The position numbers and the translations under genes are program-made. From NCBI RefSeq assembly GCF_031127835.1, contig NZ_JARXHX010000007.1:124001-188000 (forward strand): a DNA stretch of 64,000 bases. Reading direction: 5' to 3'. Below the pieces are notes generated by a model, which saw only the letters and a list, made by a program, of their open reading frames with translations, did no database searches and was not told the DNA's origin. This DNA is from Pelagicoccus sp. SDUM812002. Lineage in GTDB: Bacteria; Verrucomicrobiota; Verrucomicrobiia; Opitutales; Opitutaceae. This document shows positions 1 to 8,784 of this stretch, piece after piece; within the stretch, counting starts at the first letter, position 1; every line of letters starts with the position of its first letter.

Positions 1-258
1 TGCGGGTCCGTCGGTTGCTGGTAGGTTGAAGCTGATGGATATATTGGACTTTTCAGGCGGCGGTTCTTCCGCGGGAGGCGGAGGCGGCGGGGGGAGGTGA
101 AACTCGCTGATGGGCTCAGTTGGAGAGCGTTGGCCAATGTCGATATTCGTGTGCATGGCGCCCATTGATATGAATACGATCATGACCGTAACGATAGCCC
201 CGAGATACGGTGTAGGGCCGGATCCGCTTCTCTTCAATTTCTGTTCAAAGCCGTGCAC
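1..258 (-). CDS. tonB: TonB energy transducer, left copy (partial, C-terminus outside window)
   Basis: N-terminal 86 residues of a TonB-like protein. TonB spans the periplasm and passes proton-motive-force energy from ExbB/ExbD to outer-membrane receptors. Visible are a short basic N-terminus, one membrane segment at about residues 17-36, then a proline-rich stretch (HLPPPPPPPAEEPPPEK) starting near residue 55. The frame aligns closely with the complete TonB at 7159-7854, including the SFNLPAT motif after the proline run. I chose a GTG start at 258 because it gives the same N-terminal length as the complete copy and lies 9 bases after the exbD stop; no good ribosome binding site is seen. The C-terminal TonB domain is off the left edge. 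Confidence 0.8.
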   Translation of the reverse strand, partial: MHGFEQKLKRSGSGPTPYLGAIVTVMIVFISMGAMHTNIDIGQRSPTEPISEFHLPPPPPPPAEEPPPEKSNISISFNLPATDGPA

Positions 259-267
259 GTCGCTAAT

Positions 268-669
268 TTACTGTTCGGTTGCGAAGTGTATCGTTTTAGC
301 TCCGGCCGCTTTCGCTTCGCCATAGACTCGGGCGAAGGTACCGTGACTTGCTCCAGAGTCAGACTGGATGATGACGCTAGACTCTGAACTGGTGAGTGAT
401 CTTTGGATACGAGGGCGAACGCCAGATACTCCGACTTCTTCCCCCCCGTAATAGACGCGGTTGTCGGATGAGATCGCAATGAGAATGGATTGCTTGTCGA
501 GGGCTTGGGCCGAGGCAGCTTGTGGCTTTTTGACTTCTATACCTGACTCCTCCACGAATACGGTGGTGACGATGAAGAATATCAGAAGAATGAAGATGCA
601 GTCGATCATCGGGGAGAGATTGATGTCGACCCTGTCACCGGATTGATCGTTAGCGGACCGCCTTTTCAT
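268..669 (-). CDS. exbD: ExbD biopolymer transport protein, left copy
   Basis: Complete 133-residue ExbD/TolR protein, the usual family length. The single transmembrane helix (residues about 20-42) contains the motif [16 protein letters not shown], whose aspartate is the conserved proton-path residue of the family; the rest is a small periplasmic domain. The start overlaps the end of the upstream exbB by 4 bases (ATGA), and tonB follows after 9 bases. Most residues are identical to the second ExbD at 7871-8272, so the two are recent paralogues or held alike by gene conversion. Family assignment is firm; the receptor it serves is unknown. Confidence 0.93.
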   Translation of the reverse strand: MKRRSANDQSGDRVDINLSPMIDCIFILLIFFIVTTVFVEESGIEVKKPQAASAQALDKQSILIAISSDNRVYYGGEEVGVSGVRPRIQRSLTSSESSVIIQSDSGASHGTFARVYGEAKAAGAKTIHFATEQ

Positions 670-1184
670 TTTCCGATCGATTGTTTCATCGCTAGCATTT
701 CGAGCTCGGAGAGCTGGTTTTCTATTCTACCAAAGATTCGGGATACAAGTTGCGTGAAGAATATCCCGACGATTGATATCATAAGCCCGGTCTGAGTGGT
801 GATGAGTGCGACTTTTACGCCATCAGCAACTGCTTGGGTAGTGTCGAGGCTAGATTCTGCACCGATGCCTTTGAACGTTTCGAGCATTCCGATGACGGTT
901 CCGAGAAGTCCGAGGAGAGGAGCTGCGACGATGAGTACGTTGGCGTACTTGAGCTGGTTGGCGATAATGCTCTTTAGCTTTTCCCTAAATGTCGCGATGG
1001 ACTCGTGGGTCTGAGAGGGGGATATTCTTTCTAGTTCATCTTGTATTTTAAATCTAGATACATAGCAAAGGAGTCCGATTACCTTGCGGTATAGGAGCAA
1101 GGCGAGTACGGCGAGTGGAATCATAATGGGGCCGCCGCTGAGGATCGTTTGCCAAAGTCTGCTAAGCTCGAGCTCGTTGATCAT
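666..1184 (-). CDS. exbB: ExbB/TolQ/MotA-type proton channel, left copy
   Basis: 172-residue inner-membrane protein. A first helix lies near residues 17-39 and the MotA/TolQ/ExbB core carries the paired motifs [12 protein letters not shown] and [14 protein letters not shown] that line the proton channel. It overlaps the downstream exbD by 4 bases and the upstream TtpC-like gene by 23 bases, so translation is probably coupled. It corresponds to the short ExbB2 of Vibrio TonB2-type systems, where it works together with the longer TtpC protein. Confidence 0.92.
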   Translation of the reverse strand: MINELELSRLWQTILSGGPIMIPLAVLALLLYRKVIGLLCYVSRFKIQDELERISPSQTHESIATFREKLKSIIANQLKYANVLIVAAPLLGLLGTVIGMLETFKGIGAESSLDTTQAVADGVKVALITTQTGLMISIVGIFFTQLVSRIFGRIENQLSELEMLAMKQSIGK

Positions 1185-2589
1185 TTGAGGCGAGGGCGAT
1201 TTCCTTGGAGAGTTGTTGGTTAAAGTCTTCGGCTACCTCTTCCATTGCCGCGAGTCGGCTACGCATGATACGGCTAAAGACGCCGTGAAGGATAAGGGCA
1301 GGGATGGCCACGATTAGGCCAAGCTCTGTAGTGATGAGAGCTTCGGAGATGCCTGAAGATAGGGATTTCGCATCCCCTGTTCCAAAGACTTCAATTAAAG
1401 TGAAGGTCTTGATCATTCCTACCACGGTACCGAGTAGGCCCATCAATGGCGCGATAGCAGCGGTGGTGGCGAGGAATGGTAGAAACCGTTGGAGGCGAGG
1501 GCGGAAGCGAATGATGGCGGTCTCCATCGCCTCAAAAACGAGAGAGGAGTCGGCGACAGCGAATTCGACGCCGGTCTGAAGAATCTTCCGAATCGGTCCC
1601 TTGTACGAGGTGAGGCTCTTAAGTGCTACTTCCTCTCCTGAATGTATCGAAAGTTTCGCTACGTGTTTAGGGTCTGCCGAAGGGTCGACCGTCGTTGAGC
1701 GGAGATCGAAGGCTTTGAGTAGGGCGATGAGAAGTGAAAGTCCGCCTAACGCAAGGATTGCGTAACCGACCCAACCTCCTTTTTTCAAGTGTTCGAGAAA
1801 TGATCCTCGTGCCTCTTTGAGAAGATTGGCTTTGCCCTGGGAAGCGTCGATGGCGATGAAGCCAGAGCCGTTCAGGAAGAGTGGTTCAACTTGAGTTGCG
1901 ATGTTTGGTGGGAAGAGGGCGAGTCTCGGCTCTATTGTGCCAGAATTGAACTCGAGGAATCCAGTCTGTGAATTTTCAGGAGTGTGAAAGTAGGCACTGG
2001 GGCCTAGTAGGAGAATGTCGCCGGTTTTCACGCCGCCATTTGGGCTGATGGCGCGACCTGGGAAGGAAAGTCCACCGATGAGTTTTTCCTGTCGTTCGAT
2101 GCCTTTTTCCAAAGCTTTGAAAAAGACTGGGATACGTTGGTTGGTTTCGTCGCTAGTGTTTTCTAGTTGTGAGCGGATCTGGAATAATGGTTCCCTAAAT
2201 GTTTGGTCTTCGGCAATGTGGAGCCTACTCTCGAAGTTGTTCAAATATTCCGAAAGGACACCACTATTGTATTGAAGTTGAGTATCCAAATTACTGATGC
2301 GTTTCTTAGTGCTTTCGAGTTCAAGCTCTAGGGTTTCGGCTGCACGTTCAGCTTTGGTTCGTTGATCTCGCTTTTGGACGAGGCTACTCTCCAGACGATT
2401 GATTTCGGAGGCCAGTGCTTGGCGTTCGTCGCCCGTTTCGGTGAGGAAGACTTGGTAGTCAGCCAGTACTTCCTCGATACGTTTCTCTCTCTCTTCTATG
2501 GCTTTTTCGTACTTGTTTTGTGCGACTAAGACCTGCGTAACTCCGGCGACTAAGGTAGCTGAAAGAGCAAAGTTGGATATGACTTTCAT
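1162..2589 (-). CDS. TtpC-like long MotA/TolQ/ExbB protein, left copy
   Basis: 475 residues. A signal peptide ends around residue 23, followed by a long charged, probably coiled-coil region (about 25-125), a periplasmic domain, a helix at about 272-292, and a C-terminal ExbB-type channel domain (about 365-440) with PLMGLLGTVVGMIKTF and EALITTELGLIVAIPA. Length and layout match TtpC, the extra ExbB-like protein of TonB2 systems in marine gammaproteobacteria. It lies 10 bases downstream of the DUF3450 gene, the known partner gene order. The close paralogue is at 8781-10205. Exact function of the periplasmic extension is not known to me. Confidence 0.88.
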   Translation of the reverse strand: MKVISNFALSATLVAGVTQVLVAQNKYEKAIEEREKRIEEVLADYQVFLTETGDERQALASEINRLESSLVQKRDQRTKAERAAETLELELESTKKRISNLDTQLQYNSGVLSEYLNNFESRLHIAEDQTFREPLFQIRSQLENTSDETNQRIPVFFKALEKGIERQEKLIGGLSFPGRAISPNGGVKTGDILLLGPSAYFHTPENSQTGFLEFNSGTIEPRLALFPPNIATQVEPLFLNGSGFIAIDASQGKANLLKEARGSFLEHLKKGGWVGYAILALGGLSLLIALLKAFDLRSTTVDPSADPKHVAKLSIHSGEEVALKSLTSYKGPIRKILQTGVEFAVADSSLVFEAMETAIIRFRPRLQRFLPFLATTAAIAPLMGLLGTVVGMIKTFTLIEVFGTGDAKSLSSGISEALITTELGLIVAIPALILHGVFSRIMRSRLAAMEEVAEDFNQQLSKEIALASNDQRARA

Positions 2590-2599
2590 CGGGGGCCTT

Positions 2600-3370
2600 T
2601 CAGTGGTCTGTCTGGAACGGTATGGTTACGATCTCAGGGTCGGCTTTCTTGTCATATACGAGGAAGATCTCGTTTACAGCTGCCGCGTTATCATTGTAGT
2701 CAATCCATTGCCACGTGTCTTTGTCCGGTTTGATCAGCCAGGCTTTGTTACCACTCGTGTTAGTCGCTATCCCGTAAGAAAGACCCCAATAGAGGGCGCG
2801 TACTTCGATGCTTTGCTCACTGTCAAGGGCCCTTACTGAGCGGGAAAGGGTGAGGCTTTGGTTGAACTCGTCGATCGTGGTCATTATGGCGACCACGTTC
2901 TGCATGCGATTCGCGAGGGGAGTGAGCGTATTTTCCGGGTCCTTAGGTATCTTGCTGAGCAGGGGCTTGATCTTGTCTTTGAGTGGATCGGGGAGTCGTG
3001 TAGACATTGACTGAATACGATCTTCGTAAGTCTCTACTTGCTGGGCTATCTGATCGGTGGTGGCTTGTCGTTTGGCCTCGTCCTGTTTGGCTGTGTTGAG
3101 TTCGTTGCGAAGCTCCTCTATGGAGTTGTCGTAGAACTGCAGGCTCTCGTCGATTGAGCTGACGTTGGCATTGAGCGTTTGGATCGAGGTTTTGAGTACT
3201 TCTTTTTCGGAATTCCAGGTCGTCTTTTCCTCGGCGAGGCGCGTTCGCAGCTCGACCCATCGATCGGTCGTTTGCTTGAGTTCCACAAGTTGTTCGTTCG
3301 CTGTTAGGCTGCAGGTAAGGAAGAGCACGGCTCCGATAAGAAGACCGGTAGGGTGAATTTGAAGGAGCAT
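2600..3370 (-). CDS. DUF3450 family secreted coiled-coil protein, left copy
   Basis: 256 residues with an N-terminal signal peptide (hydrophobic stretch to about residue 24), a long heptad-like coiled coil (about 30-120), then a conserved C-terminal region including the LYWGLSYG motif. This matches DUF3450, a periplasmic family found almost only beside TtpC/ExbB/ExbD/TonB genes. It is 45 bases downstream of the large unknown protein and 10 bases upstream of the TtpC-like gene. The role is inferred from context: a periplasmic accessory of the TonB complex. The second copy is at 10202-10981. Confidence 0.85.
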   Translation of the reverse strand: MLLQIHPTGLLIGAVLFLTCSLTANEQLVELKQTTDRWVELRTRLAEEKTTWNSEKEVLKTSIQTLNANVSSIDESLQFYDNSIEELRNELNTAKQDEAKRQATTDQIAQQVETYEDRIQSMSTRLPDPLKDKIKPLLSKIPKDPENTLTPLANRMQNVVAIMTTIDEFNQSLTLSRSVRALDSEQSIEVRALYWGLSYGIATNTSGNKAWLIKPDKDTWQWIDYNDNAAAVNEIFLVYDKKADPEIVTIPFQTDH

Positions 3371-3415
3371 AATACGTGAACAGGGTCCGAAGGCGCTGGC
3401 TTTTCTAATAGAATT

Positions 3416-5296
3416 TTAGCTGCTGGTTGGCTGCCTAATGATCTCCAGAGCTTTGTTGAGATCCTCTGCAGAGGAAGCGAAAGTGACTTTGAGAAGGCTC
3501 TCAAGTAGTCGATTCTCGAGCTCTAGCGAGCTGATGGATGGGTCGTCGGCGAGGGCGAACAGACGTGATCGCTCCTGCTCAGGGAGGGTTAGATTTTGGC
3601 TGCTTGCTTTGAGGGAAAGGCCGAGAAGTAGTGCTTGTCGGTCCCGCAGTGTAAGGCCTGTTTCGAGTTGGGCTTGGCCAGCTGATTCGAGGAGGGTTTC
3701 TAGTTTGCTAGCGCAGGCTGAAGCGAATTCGAGATAGAAGAGATCTCGAGTAGAATCGATAGCTTCCTCCGAGTAGTCGTCCTGTTGAGGGCGTGGATCT
3801 CTGGAATCGACGCCGAGGTTTCGGATCCATTTTCGATCCCGCTCAAGCTCGACGAATTGCTTTTTTGGCAGTGGGGAATTCGACGAATCTAAGGTAAGGG
3901 ATGCTTCGCTTTGAAAGGTGGAGAGGATGTTCTGCTGTGTATATGTGTATTCGGTGGAATCACTCTCGGTGACGAGGACGCTGGGCGTAGCATAAACTTT
4001 TTTCAAGGTATCTAGATGTACCGGGCTAGGAGGAATTGGCTCGGGCCTGTTTTGCACTTGGGCGGAGCTGGCCATGTTTCGCGCCTGTTGTAGTTCGAGC
4101 ATTGCGCTGTCCATCCTATCTTGAGCTTCTGGAGTGAATCCTGTGAATGGATTGTTATTCTGCTGAGCGTATTTGTTTGCTTCTTCTAAGCCCTTCTCAG
4201 CGTCTTCTATGCCCTTTTCGAGTTTGCCATCGTCGCTCTTGTAGTTGCGAATCCAGTCGTCGTGATCGCGTTCGTACCGCTGGTAGGCTAGCTCAAATCT
4301 TTCAGCCTGCTTTTTGTAAGTGGCAAGAATTTTGGCGAACTCCGGGTTTTCCTGCTCTTCAAGGGTTCCGGGTATGACGGACTCGATGGATGCTTCTTCG
4401 ATTTGTTGATCAAGGTTGAATTGATGCACGTCTATGGTCACGGAGAGATCTGCGGAGCTGTCAAATCGGGGGGCAATCGTGTTGCCTAGCTGGCGGGCAA
4501 TGCTTTTCTGAAGTGAGCTTTGAAAGCGGGGGTCGGTGTGGTTTAGTATATTGATAGATAGAGGGAGTCTGGCGTCTTCTTGGCCTAGGACTTTCCTTAC
4601 TAGAAATACCTCACTTGGCGAAGTCGGCTGCTGTGCTTGAGCGGAACTCCACCTCCGCAAAATAAGGTCTGACTGCGATTGCTCCAGAGTGGATTTCAAC
4701 CTATTCCCGAATATGTGGGATAGACCGGAGCTTTGGATGGTGGCTTGTAACGATGCTATTGGTTCGAGGTTTCCGGAATTCGAGGCTTCAGTAAGGGCTT
4801 TTTCGAGGCGTGCGCTTAGGTGTGAGTCTAGGAGCTGTTTGCTCAGTTGAATGTCTGCTTGGAAATATTTTTGATGAGGCGAGAGATGCTTGACCGCTTC
4901 TTCTAGGGAGGGGATGTTTACTGCGGTCTCGATGTCGGTGAGAATTTCCGAAAGCGCTCCTTCGAGGATTTCGAGTTCTTTGGCGGTATCGTTGCTATCG
5001 TGCGCAGTCGAATTGGCAGCCCGTTTCAATAGTTCGATTCGTTTGGTTAGAGCATAGCTGGGCACCTTTTCGAGCTCCTTGATAAGGCTTCTGTAAACCT
5101 TTTCCGGCGAGGCGTTGATCTTTTGCGTGCGGGATGTGTCGTCGGCTGCTACGCTCTCTGTAGCATCTCGGTTTGCCTGCTGCTCGAACCACGGGTCGTC
5201 GTTGATCTCTTGGCTAATGAGAAAGGGGGTCAGGCAAACTCCAAAGGTTAAAGCTATCGTCTTTGGAAGGCGTTTATATGCGAAGAGTAGATCCAT
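3416..5296 (-). CDS. Large secreted protein of unknown function, lead gene of left TonB operon
   Basis: 626 residues. The first about 29 residues form a signal peptide; the rest is rich in Glu, Gln and Ser with helical segments and a proline-rich joint in the middle. I do not recognise a domain. It is homologous end to end with the 617-residue protein at 11073-12926: shared marks are DPWF just after the signal peptide, a PGT/PGA-[LI]-E-E segment mid-protein, and RKWxxNLGVDxRDP near residue 477. Both copies are the first gene of a TonB operon, so it is probably a periplasmic or outer-membrane partner of that system. It has diverged far more than the ExbB and ExbD proteins beside it. Confidence 0.75.
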   Translation of the reverse strand: MDLLFAYKRLPKTIALTFGVCLTPFLISQEINDDPWFEQQANRDATESVAADDTSRTQKINASPEKVYRSLIKELEKVPSYALTKRIELLKRAANSTAHDSNDTAKELEILEGALSEILTDIETAVNIPSLEEAVKHLSPHQKYFQADIQLSKQLLDSHLSARLEKALTEASNSGNLEPIASLQATIQSSGLSHIFGNRLKSTLEQSQSDLILRRWSSAQAQQPTSPSEVFLVRKVLGQEDARLPLSINILNHTDPRFQSSLQKSIARQLGNTIAPRFDSSADLSVTIDVHQFNLDQQIEEASIESVIPGTLEEQENPEFAKILATYKKQAERFELAYQRYERDHDDWIRNYKSDDGKLEKGIEDAEKGLEEANKYAQQNNNPFTGFTPEAQDRMDSAMLELQQARNMASSAQVQNRPEPIPPSPVHLDTLKKVYATPSVLVTESDSTEYTYTQQNILSTFQSEASLTLDSSNSPLPKKQFVELERDRKWIRNLGVDSRDPRPQQDDYSEEAIDSTRDLFYLEFASACASKLETLLESAGQAQLETGLTLRDRQALLLGLSLKASSQNLTLPEQERSRLFALADDPSISSLELENRLLESLLKVTFASSAEDLNKALEIIRQPTSS

Positions 5297-5800
5297 CAGA
5301 TTTAGGGTAAGGGATTACAAGAGTTGAAACTTCAACGATTAGGGGGTTGCTATCGCATTGCTTCCGGGGGGGTGGCTTCTAACCTAATATTAATTCCAAG
5401 CTGAGAATTAAAAGAATAGGTTTGTTAGTCTGTATATAGACATCGAAAGGCTCTTTTATTGTTTTCTCTGTATCAAGATCTAAGTGCTGGGAAGGTAGGT
5501 TTAGAGCGAGTTTTCGGATTTAGAGTATTTCTAGTATAACCTATGTTATAGTTGTTTTTGGGACATGGTTATAGTGGAATAGACCTTGGTCGCTATGGCG
5601 GGTCGGGTGGACCTGAAAATATGCCTCGGTGGGCACTGCCTGAAATTACAGGAGCCTGTTTTGGCCACACCCCTCCGGTTTAGAATTGGAACGGACCGTA
5701 CGTGTTAACAGCAGCCACCCTCGAACAGGAGATCGATTTAGGAGCGGTGTCTTCTGGCTGGCCCGATTCTTTTATTCGGCATACGCCTATAGCTGTGAAA
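5297..5800. other. 504-base gap between the two TonB operons
   Basis: No convincing gene. It should hold the end of the upstream (right) operon after its TPR gene and the promoter of the left operon. Two inverted repeats stand out: TATAAC-CTAT-GTTATA at 5535-5550, AT-rich and a candidate operator or promoter element, and CCTG-AAATTA-CAGG at 5640-5653, whose right arm also pairs with the next CCTG. No clear factor-independent terminator with a T-run was seen on the minus strand. A 79-codon frame at 5686-5925 runs antisense into the TPR gene and is treated as spurious. Confidence 0.5.
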
Positions 5801-7162
5801 CTATCCGTTCGAGGATTTTGCAGCGGCCTCTATTTGATCGTACAAGGCCTTGGTCGATTCGTCCGAGCGAAGCTTTAGAGCTCTTCCTACGAAGGTCTGG
5901 GACTCGGCGAAACGATCTTCTTTGATCAGTAACTTAATTCGGGTGAGGAGAGCGTCGTATTCGCTTTGTGGGTCCATCTCTGCACGGTCGAGAAGCATGT
6001 AGGCCTTCGCAGTATTGTCATTTTGGGCATGCAGACGTGCGAGACGAACCAGTGTATTTCCGTCGGTGGGGTTGATTCCTTCGGCTTCCTCTAGCAGAGC
6101 TATCGCTTGATCGGTGTCGCCGGCGTGTATCGCAATGTCGGCTCCGACGACTTTATAGTCGCTCAAGGCTGTGTCGTCAATTCCGTCCGTAGTCAGATCG
6201 ATCATGGAATACAGCTCGCGAGCGGCTTCCATCTCCTTGTGATAGGCGAGGAGTTTGGTGGCTTGGATGAGAAAGTCGGTATCGCCGGGCCGTGCGTATT
6301 CTGCAGCTTCGAGATAGGCGTCGCGAGCGGGTTGCCACATTTCAAGCTTACTGTAAAGTCCCCCCAGCAGGTAGAGGGACTGAAAATCTATGTCGCCAAG
6401 TGACCGAATGATTTCCAAGTTTCTTGCTGCCTTGGCGTGGTCTTTCATGCCGAGGTAGGCATTGGTTTGAGCGAGCCAATACTCGGCGCGCCTTGGACGG
6501 CGAGCGATCAGCTCATCCTGCATGCGGATTGCTTCGACATACCGTTCCGCTTTGAGGTAGGTTTGGGCTTTCCCTTCGAGCCAATCGAGGTTGTCGGGTT
6601 CAGCAAGCACCGCTCGGTTGTAGGCGACTTCAGCGGAGATATAGTTTCCTTCGGCAAAGTGACAGTAGCCGAGCATGCCGAATGTTTCGCTTTTGGAATC
6701 GCCGAGTTCGACCGCTTTCAGGAAGGAGATGAGAGCGCTTTTCGTGTCACCGGATTTTAGTTTGAGAACACCGAGATTAGTCCAAGCTCTCTGGAAGTCT
6801 GGAAAGGCCTCTATGGCCGCCTTGTATTGGGTCTCTGCGAGTAGGAATTCGTTGTTCTCAAAATAGATGTTTCCGAGCAAGTAGTTGAATGAGGCGCTGT
6901 GCTTTTCCTCCGAGTTGACCATGCTTTGCAGGAAGTTTTGTGCCTGCGTTTTGTTGATCCGGATGAGGGGAGCGATTTTCTTTAGCATGACGATTTCGAT
7001 ATCGTCGAGTGGGGGCTCCTTCTCTGAGAGTACTCCGTAGCTCGCAGAGAAGCGTTGCATGAATTCGTCGCTCGCGAGGTCGGGCTCACCCATTTCTTGG
7101 GCACCGAGGTAGACTACGCTCGCGGGTAGGAGCATCAGGCTGAGTAGATTGCGTAGGCTCAT
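5801..7162 (-). CDS. TPR-repeat secreted protein of TonB operon, right copy
   Basis: 453 residues from the ATG at 7162, which overlaps the tonB stop by 4 bases (ATGA). A longer frame starts 20 codons upstream, but only this start places a signal peptide at the N-terminus (MSLRNLLSLMLLPASVVYLG). The body is a series of tetratricopeptide repeats from about residue 90, for example the NIYFENNEFLLAETQYKAAI and NLGVLKLKSGDTKSALISF units. TPR proteins close the TonB2-type clusters of marine bacteria (TtpB-like position) and probably act as a scaffold. The matching gene of the left operon would lie beyond the left window edge. Confidence 0.87.
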   Translation of the reverse strand: MSLRNLLSLMLLPASVVYLGAQEMGEPDLASDEFMQRFSASYGVLSEKEPPLDDIEIVMLKKIAPLIRINKTQAQNFLQSMVNSEEKHSASFNYLLGNIYFENNEFLLAETQYKAAIEAFPDFQRAWTNLGVLKLKSGDTKSALISFLKAVELGDSKSETFGMLGYCHFAEGNYISAEVAYNRAVLAEPDNLDWLEGKAQTYLKAERYVEAIRMQDELIARRPRRAEYWLAQTNAYLGMKDHAKAARNLEIIRSLGDIDFQSLYLLGGLYSKLEMWQPARDAYLEAAEYARPGDTDFLIQATKLLAYHKEMEAARELYSMIDLTTDGIDDTALSDYKVVGADIAIHAGDTDQAIALLEEAEGINPTDGNTLVRLARLHAQNDNTAKAYMLLDRAEMDPQSEYDALLTRIKLLIKEDRFAESQTFVGRALKLRSDESTKALYDQIEAAAKSSNG

Positions 7163-7854
7163 GTGGAGAAGGGACTCTTGTTGGATGAGGGGATGTATGT
7201 TCCTTTGCGCCTTACGATGCACTGGACGGGTTTGCCGTCTTTCTTGGCGACTTTGAACCGGTGCCCGCGGACGAACTCGACGATTAGGGGAATCGCTGCA
7301 GGGTAAGGCGTATCGATAATATGGATATCGTGAGCCCTCCCATTTAAGTCGATGCGGCAGATGTAAGTGAAAGGGACGGGCTTTTTGGTGTCGGCGATTA
7401 GCTTCCCGGGTATGGTCAATCCTGGTCGGTAGCGTATAGAGGGCTTCTCGGTTACGTCTTTATAGTCGTAAACGGCGAGGTCGTCGATGCCGTCGGTTTC
7501 AAATTTCTCGATCGTGTCGGCAACGTTTACGCTATTTTGAGTAAGCTTCTTCGGGGTAAGCCCGAAGTCCACGTCTAGGAAGCCTAGCGGAACGTCTGCG
7601 GGCCCCGAGGTGGCGGGCAAGTTGAAGTTTATAGATACCTGCGTTTTCTTGGGAGGAACTTTTGCCGGAGGAGGAGGCGGAGGAGGTGGAAGATGGAATT
7701 CAGTGATCGGCTCCGGTTCTTCGGGAGGGGTGAAGTCTATTCCAAGCTGCGTGACGCCCATCGATAGAAATACGACGACAGCGAGCAGTATTCCCCCTAG
7801 GAATGTAAGGGGGCTTCGTTTGCTGCTTCTAAGTCGCTTTTCGAGAACGTTCAT
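7159..7854 (-). CDS. tonB: TonB energy transducer, right copy
   Basis: Complete 231-residue TonB. A basic cytoplasmic N-terminus is followed by a membrane helix (about 16-36), a proline run (HLPPPPPPPPAKVPPKK, from about residue 54) and a C-terminal TonB-box-binding domain (about 140-222) containing a YICRIDLNGRAHDI strand region. It follows exbD by 16 bases and overlaps the TPR gene by 4 bases. It transfers energy to outer-membrane TonB-dependent receptors; none is encoded in the window, so the substrate is unknown. Confidence 0.9.
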   Translation of the reverse strand: MNVLEKRLRSSKRSPLTFLGGILLAVVVFLSMGVTQLGIDFTPPEEPEPITEFHLPPPPPPPPAKVPPKKTQVSINFNLPATSGPADVPLGFLDVDFGLTPKKLTQNSVNVADTIEKFETDGIDDLAVYDYKDVTEKPSIRYRPGLTIPGKLIADTKKPVPFTYICRIDLNGRAHDIHIIDTPYPAAIPLIVEFVRGHRFKVAKKDGKPVQCIVRRKGTYIPSSNKSPFST

Positions 7855-7870
7855 GTGTCGGTTAAGAAAA

Positions 7871-8272
7871 TTATTGGTCTGTAGCGAAGTGTATGCGTTG
7901 TGCTCCGGCCGCTTTTGCTTCGCCGTAAACGCGAGCGAAGGCTCCGTGGCTTGCGGAGGCGTCTGCTTGGATGATGACGTCTGACTCCTCTGTTGCGAGT
8001 ATTCGCTGTATACGAGGTCTTACTCCGGAGACGCCGATTTCTTCGCCACCATAGAAGACTCTGTCTCCATCAGAGATTGCTATGAGAATCGAGTTTTTAT
8101 CCAGCGCTTGTGCGGATGCGGCTTGAGGCTTGTTTACTTCTATTCCGCTTTCTTCAACGAAGACGGTGGTGACGATGAAGAAAATCAGCAGGATGAAGAT
8201 ACAGTCGATCATCGGTGATAAGTTGATGTCGACATTGTCTGCTCGGTCGTTGGCTGACTTGCGGCGTTTCAT
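7871..8272 (-). CDS. exbD: ExbD biopolymer transport protein, right copy
   Basis: 133 residues, same length as the left copy at 268-669 and nearly identical through the membrane helix ([16 protein letters not shown] with the conserved Asp). Differences are scattered in the N-terminus and periplasmic domain. Start overlaps exbB by 4 bases. It forms the proton-driven stator with ExbB in the inner membrane. Family assignment is secure. Confidence 0.93.
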   Translation of the reverse strand: MKRRKSANDRADNVDINLSPMIDCIFILLIFFIVTTVFVEESGIEVNKPQAASAQALDKNSILIAISDGDRVFYGGEEIGVSGVRPRIQRILATEESDVIIQADASASHGAFARVYGEAKAAGAQRIHFATDQ

Positions 8273-8784
8273 TGCGAGATGTTTTTCTGCAGGGTCTGGA
8301 TTTCGAGTTCCAATAGCTCCAGGTCCTTCGCTCGGTAGAGGCGGCTGATTAGCTGGGTGAGGAACAGTCCGAATATCGCTATCATTAAACCTGTCTGCGT
8401 TGTGATGAGAGCGACTTTCACGCCGTCGGCCACCGCTTTCGTTGTATCCTGACCAGATTCTGCCCCGATGCCCTTAAAGGTGTCGAGCATTCCGATGACA
8501 GTTCCGAGAAGTCCTAGCAACGGGGCGGCAACGATCAGGACGTTGGCGTAGGTTAGCTGAGTACTAACCAATTGTGACAGGTGGTCTCGGAAGTCTTGAA
8601 TGGCGGGCCTCGAATGGTCCGGAGACTGCTCCTCGAATACAGCCTTCGCGTCGAGGCGATTTGTGAATAAAAAGAGACCGATCACATTGCGGTAGAGAAG
8701 GAAAGCCAATAGCAGCAGCGCTGCCATGATGGGGCCGCCGCTCAGGATCGTATCCCAAACTGTGTGTACCCAGCTCGGAGTCAT
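8269..8784 (-). CDS. exbB: ExbB/TolQ/MotA-type proton channel, right copy
   Basis: 171 residues, a paralogue of 666-1184. Channel motifs [12 protein letters not shown] and [14 protein letters not shown] are present, with a first helix near residues 17-39 ([16 protein letters not shown]). It overlaps both neighbours by 4 bases (ATGA at each junction), a tighter arrangement than the 23-base overlap in the left operon. It acts with ExbD, the TtpC-like protein and TonB in the inner membrane. Confidence 0.92.
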   Translation of the reverse strand: MTPSWVHTVWDTILSGGPIMAALLLLAFLLYRNVIGLFLFTNRLDAKAVFEEQSPDHSRPAIQDFRDHLSQLVSTQLTYANVLIVAAPLLGLLGTVIGMLDTFKGIGAESGQDTTKAVADGVKVALITTQTGLMIAIFGLFLTQLISRLYRAKDLELLELEIQTLQKNISQ

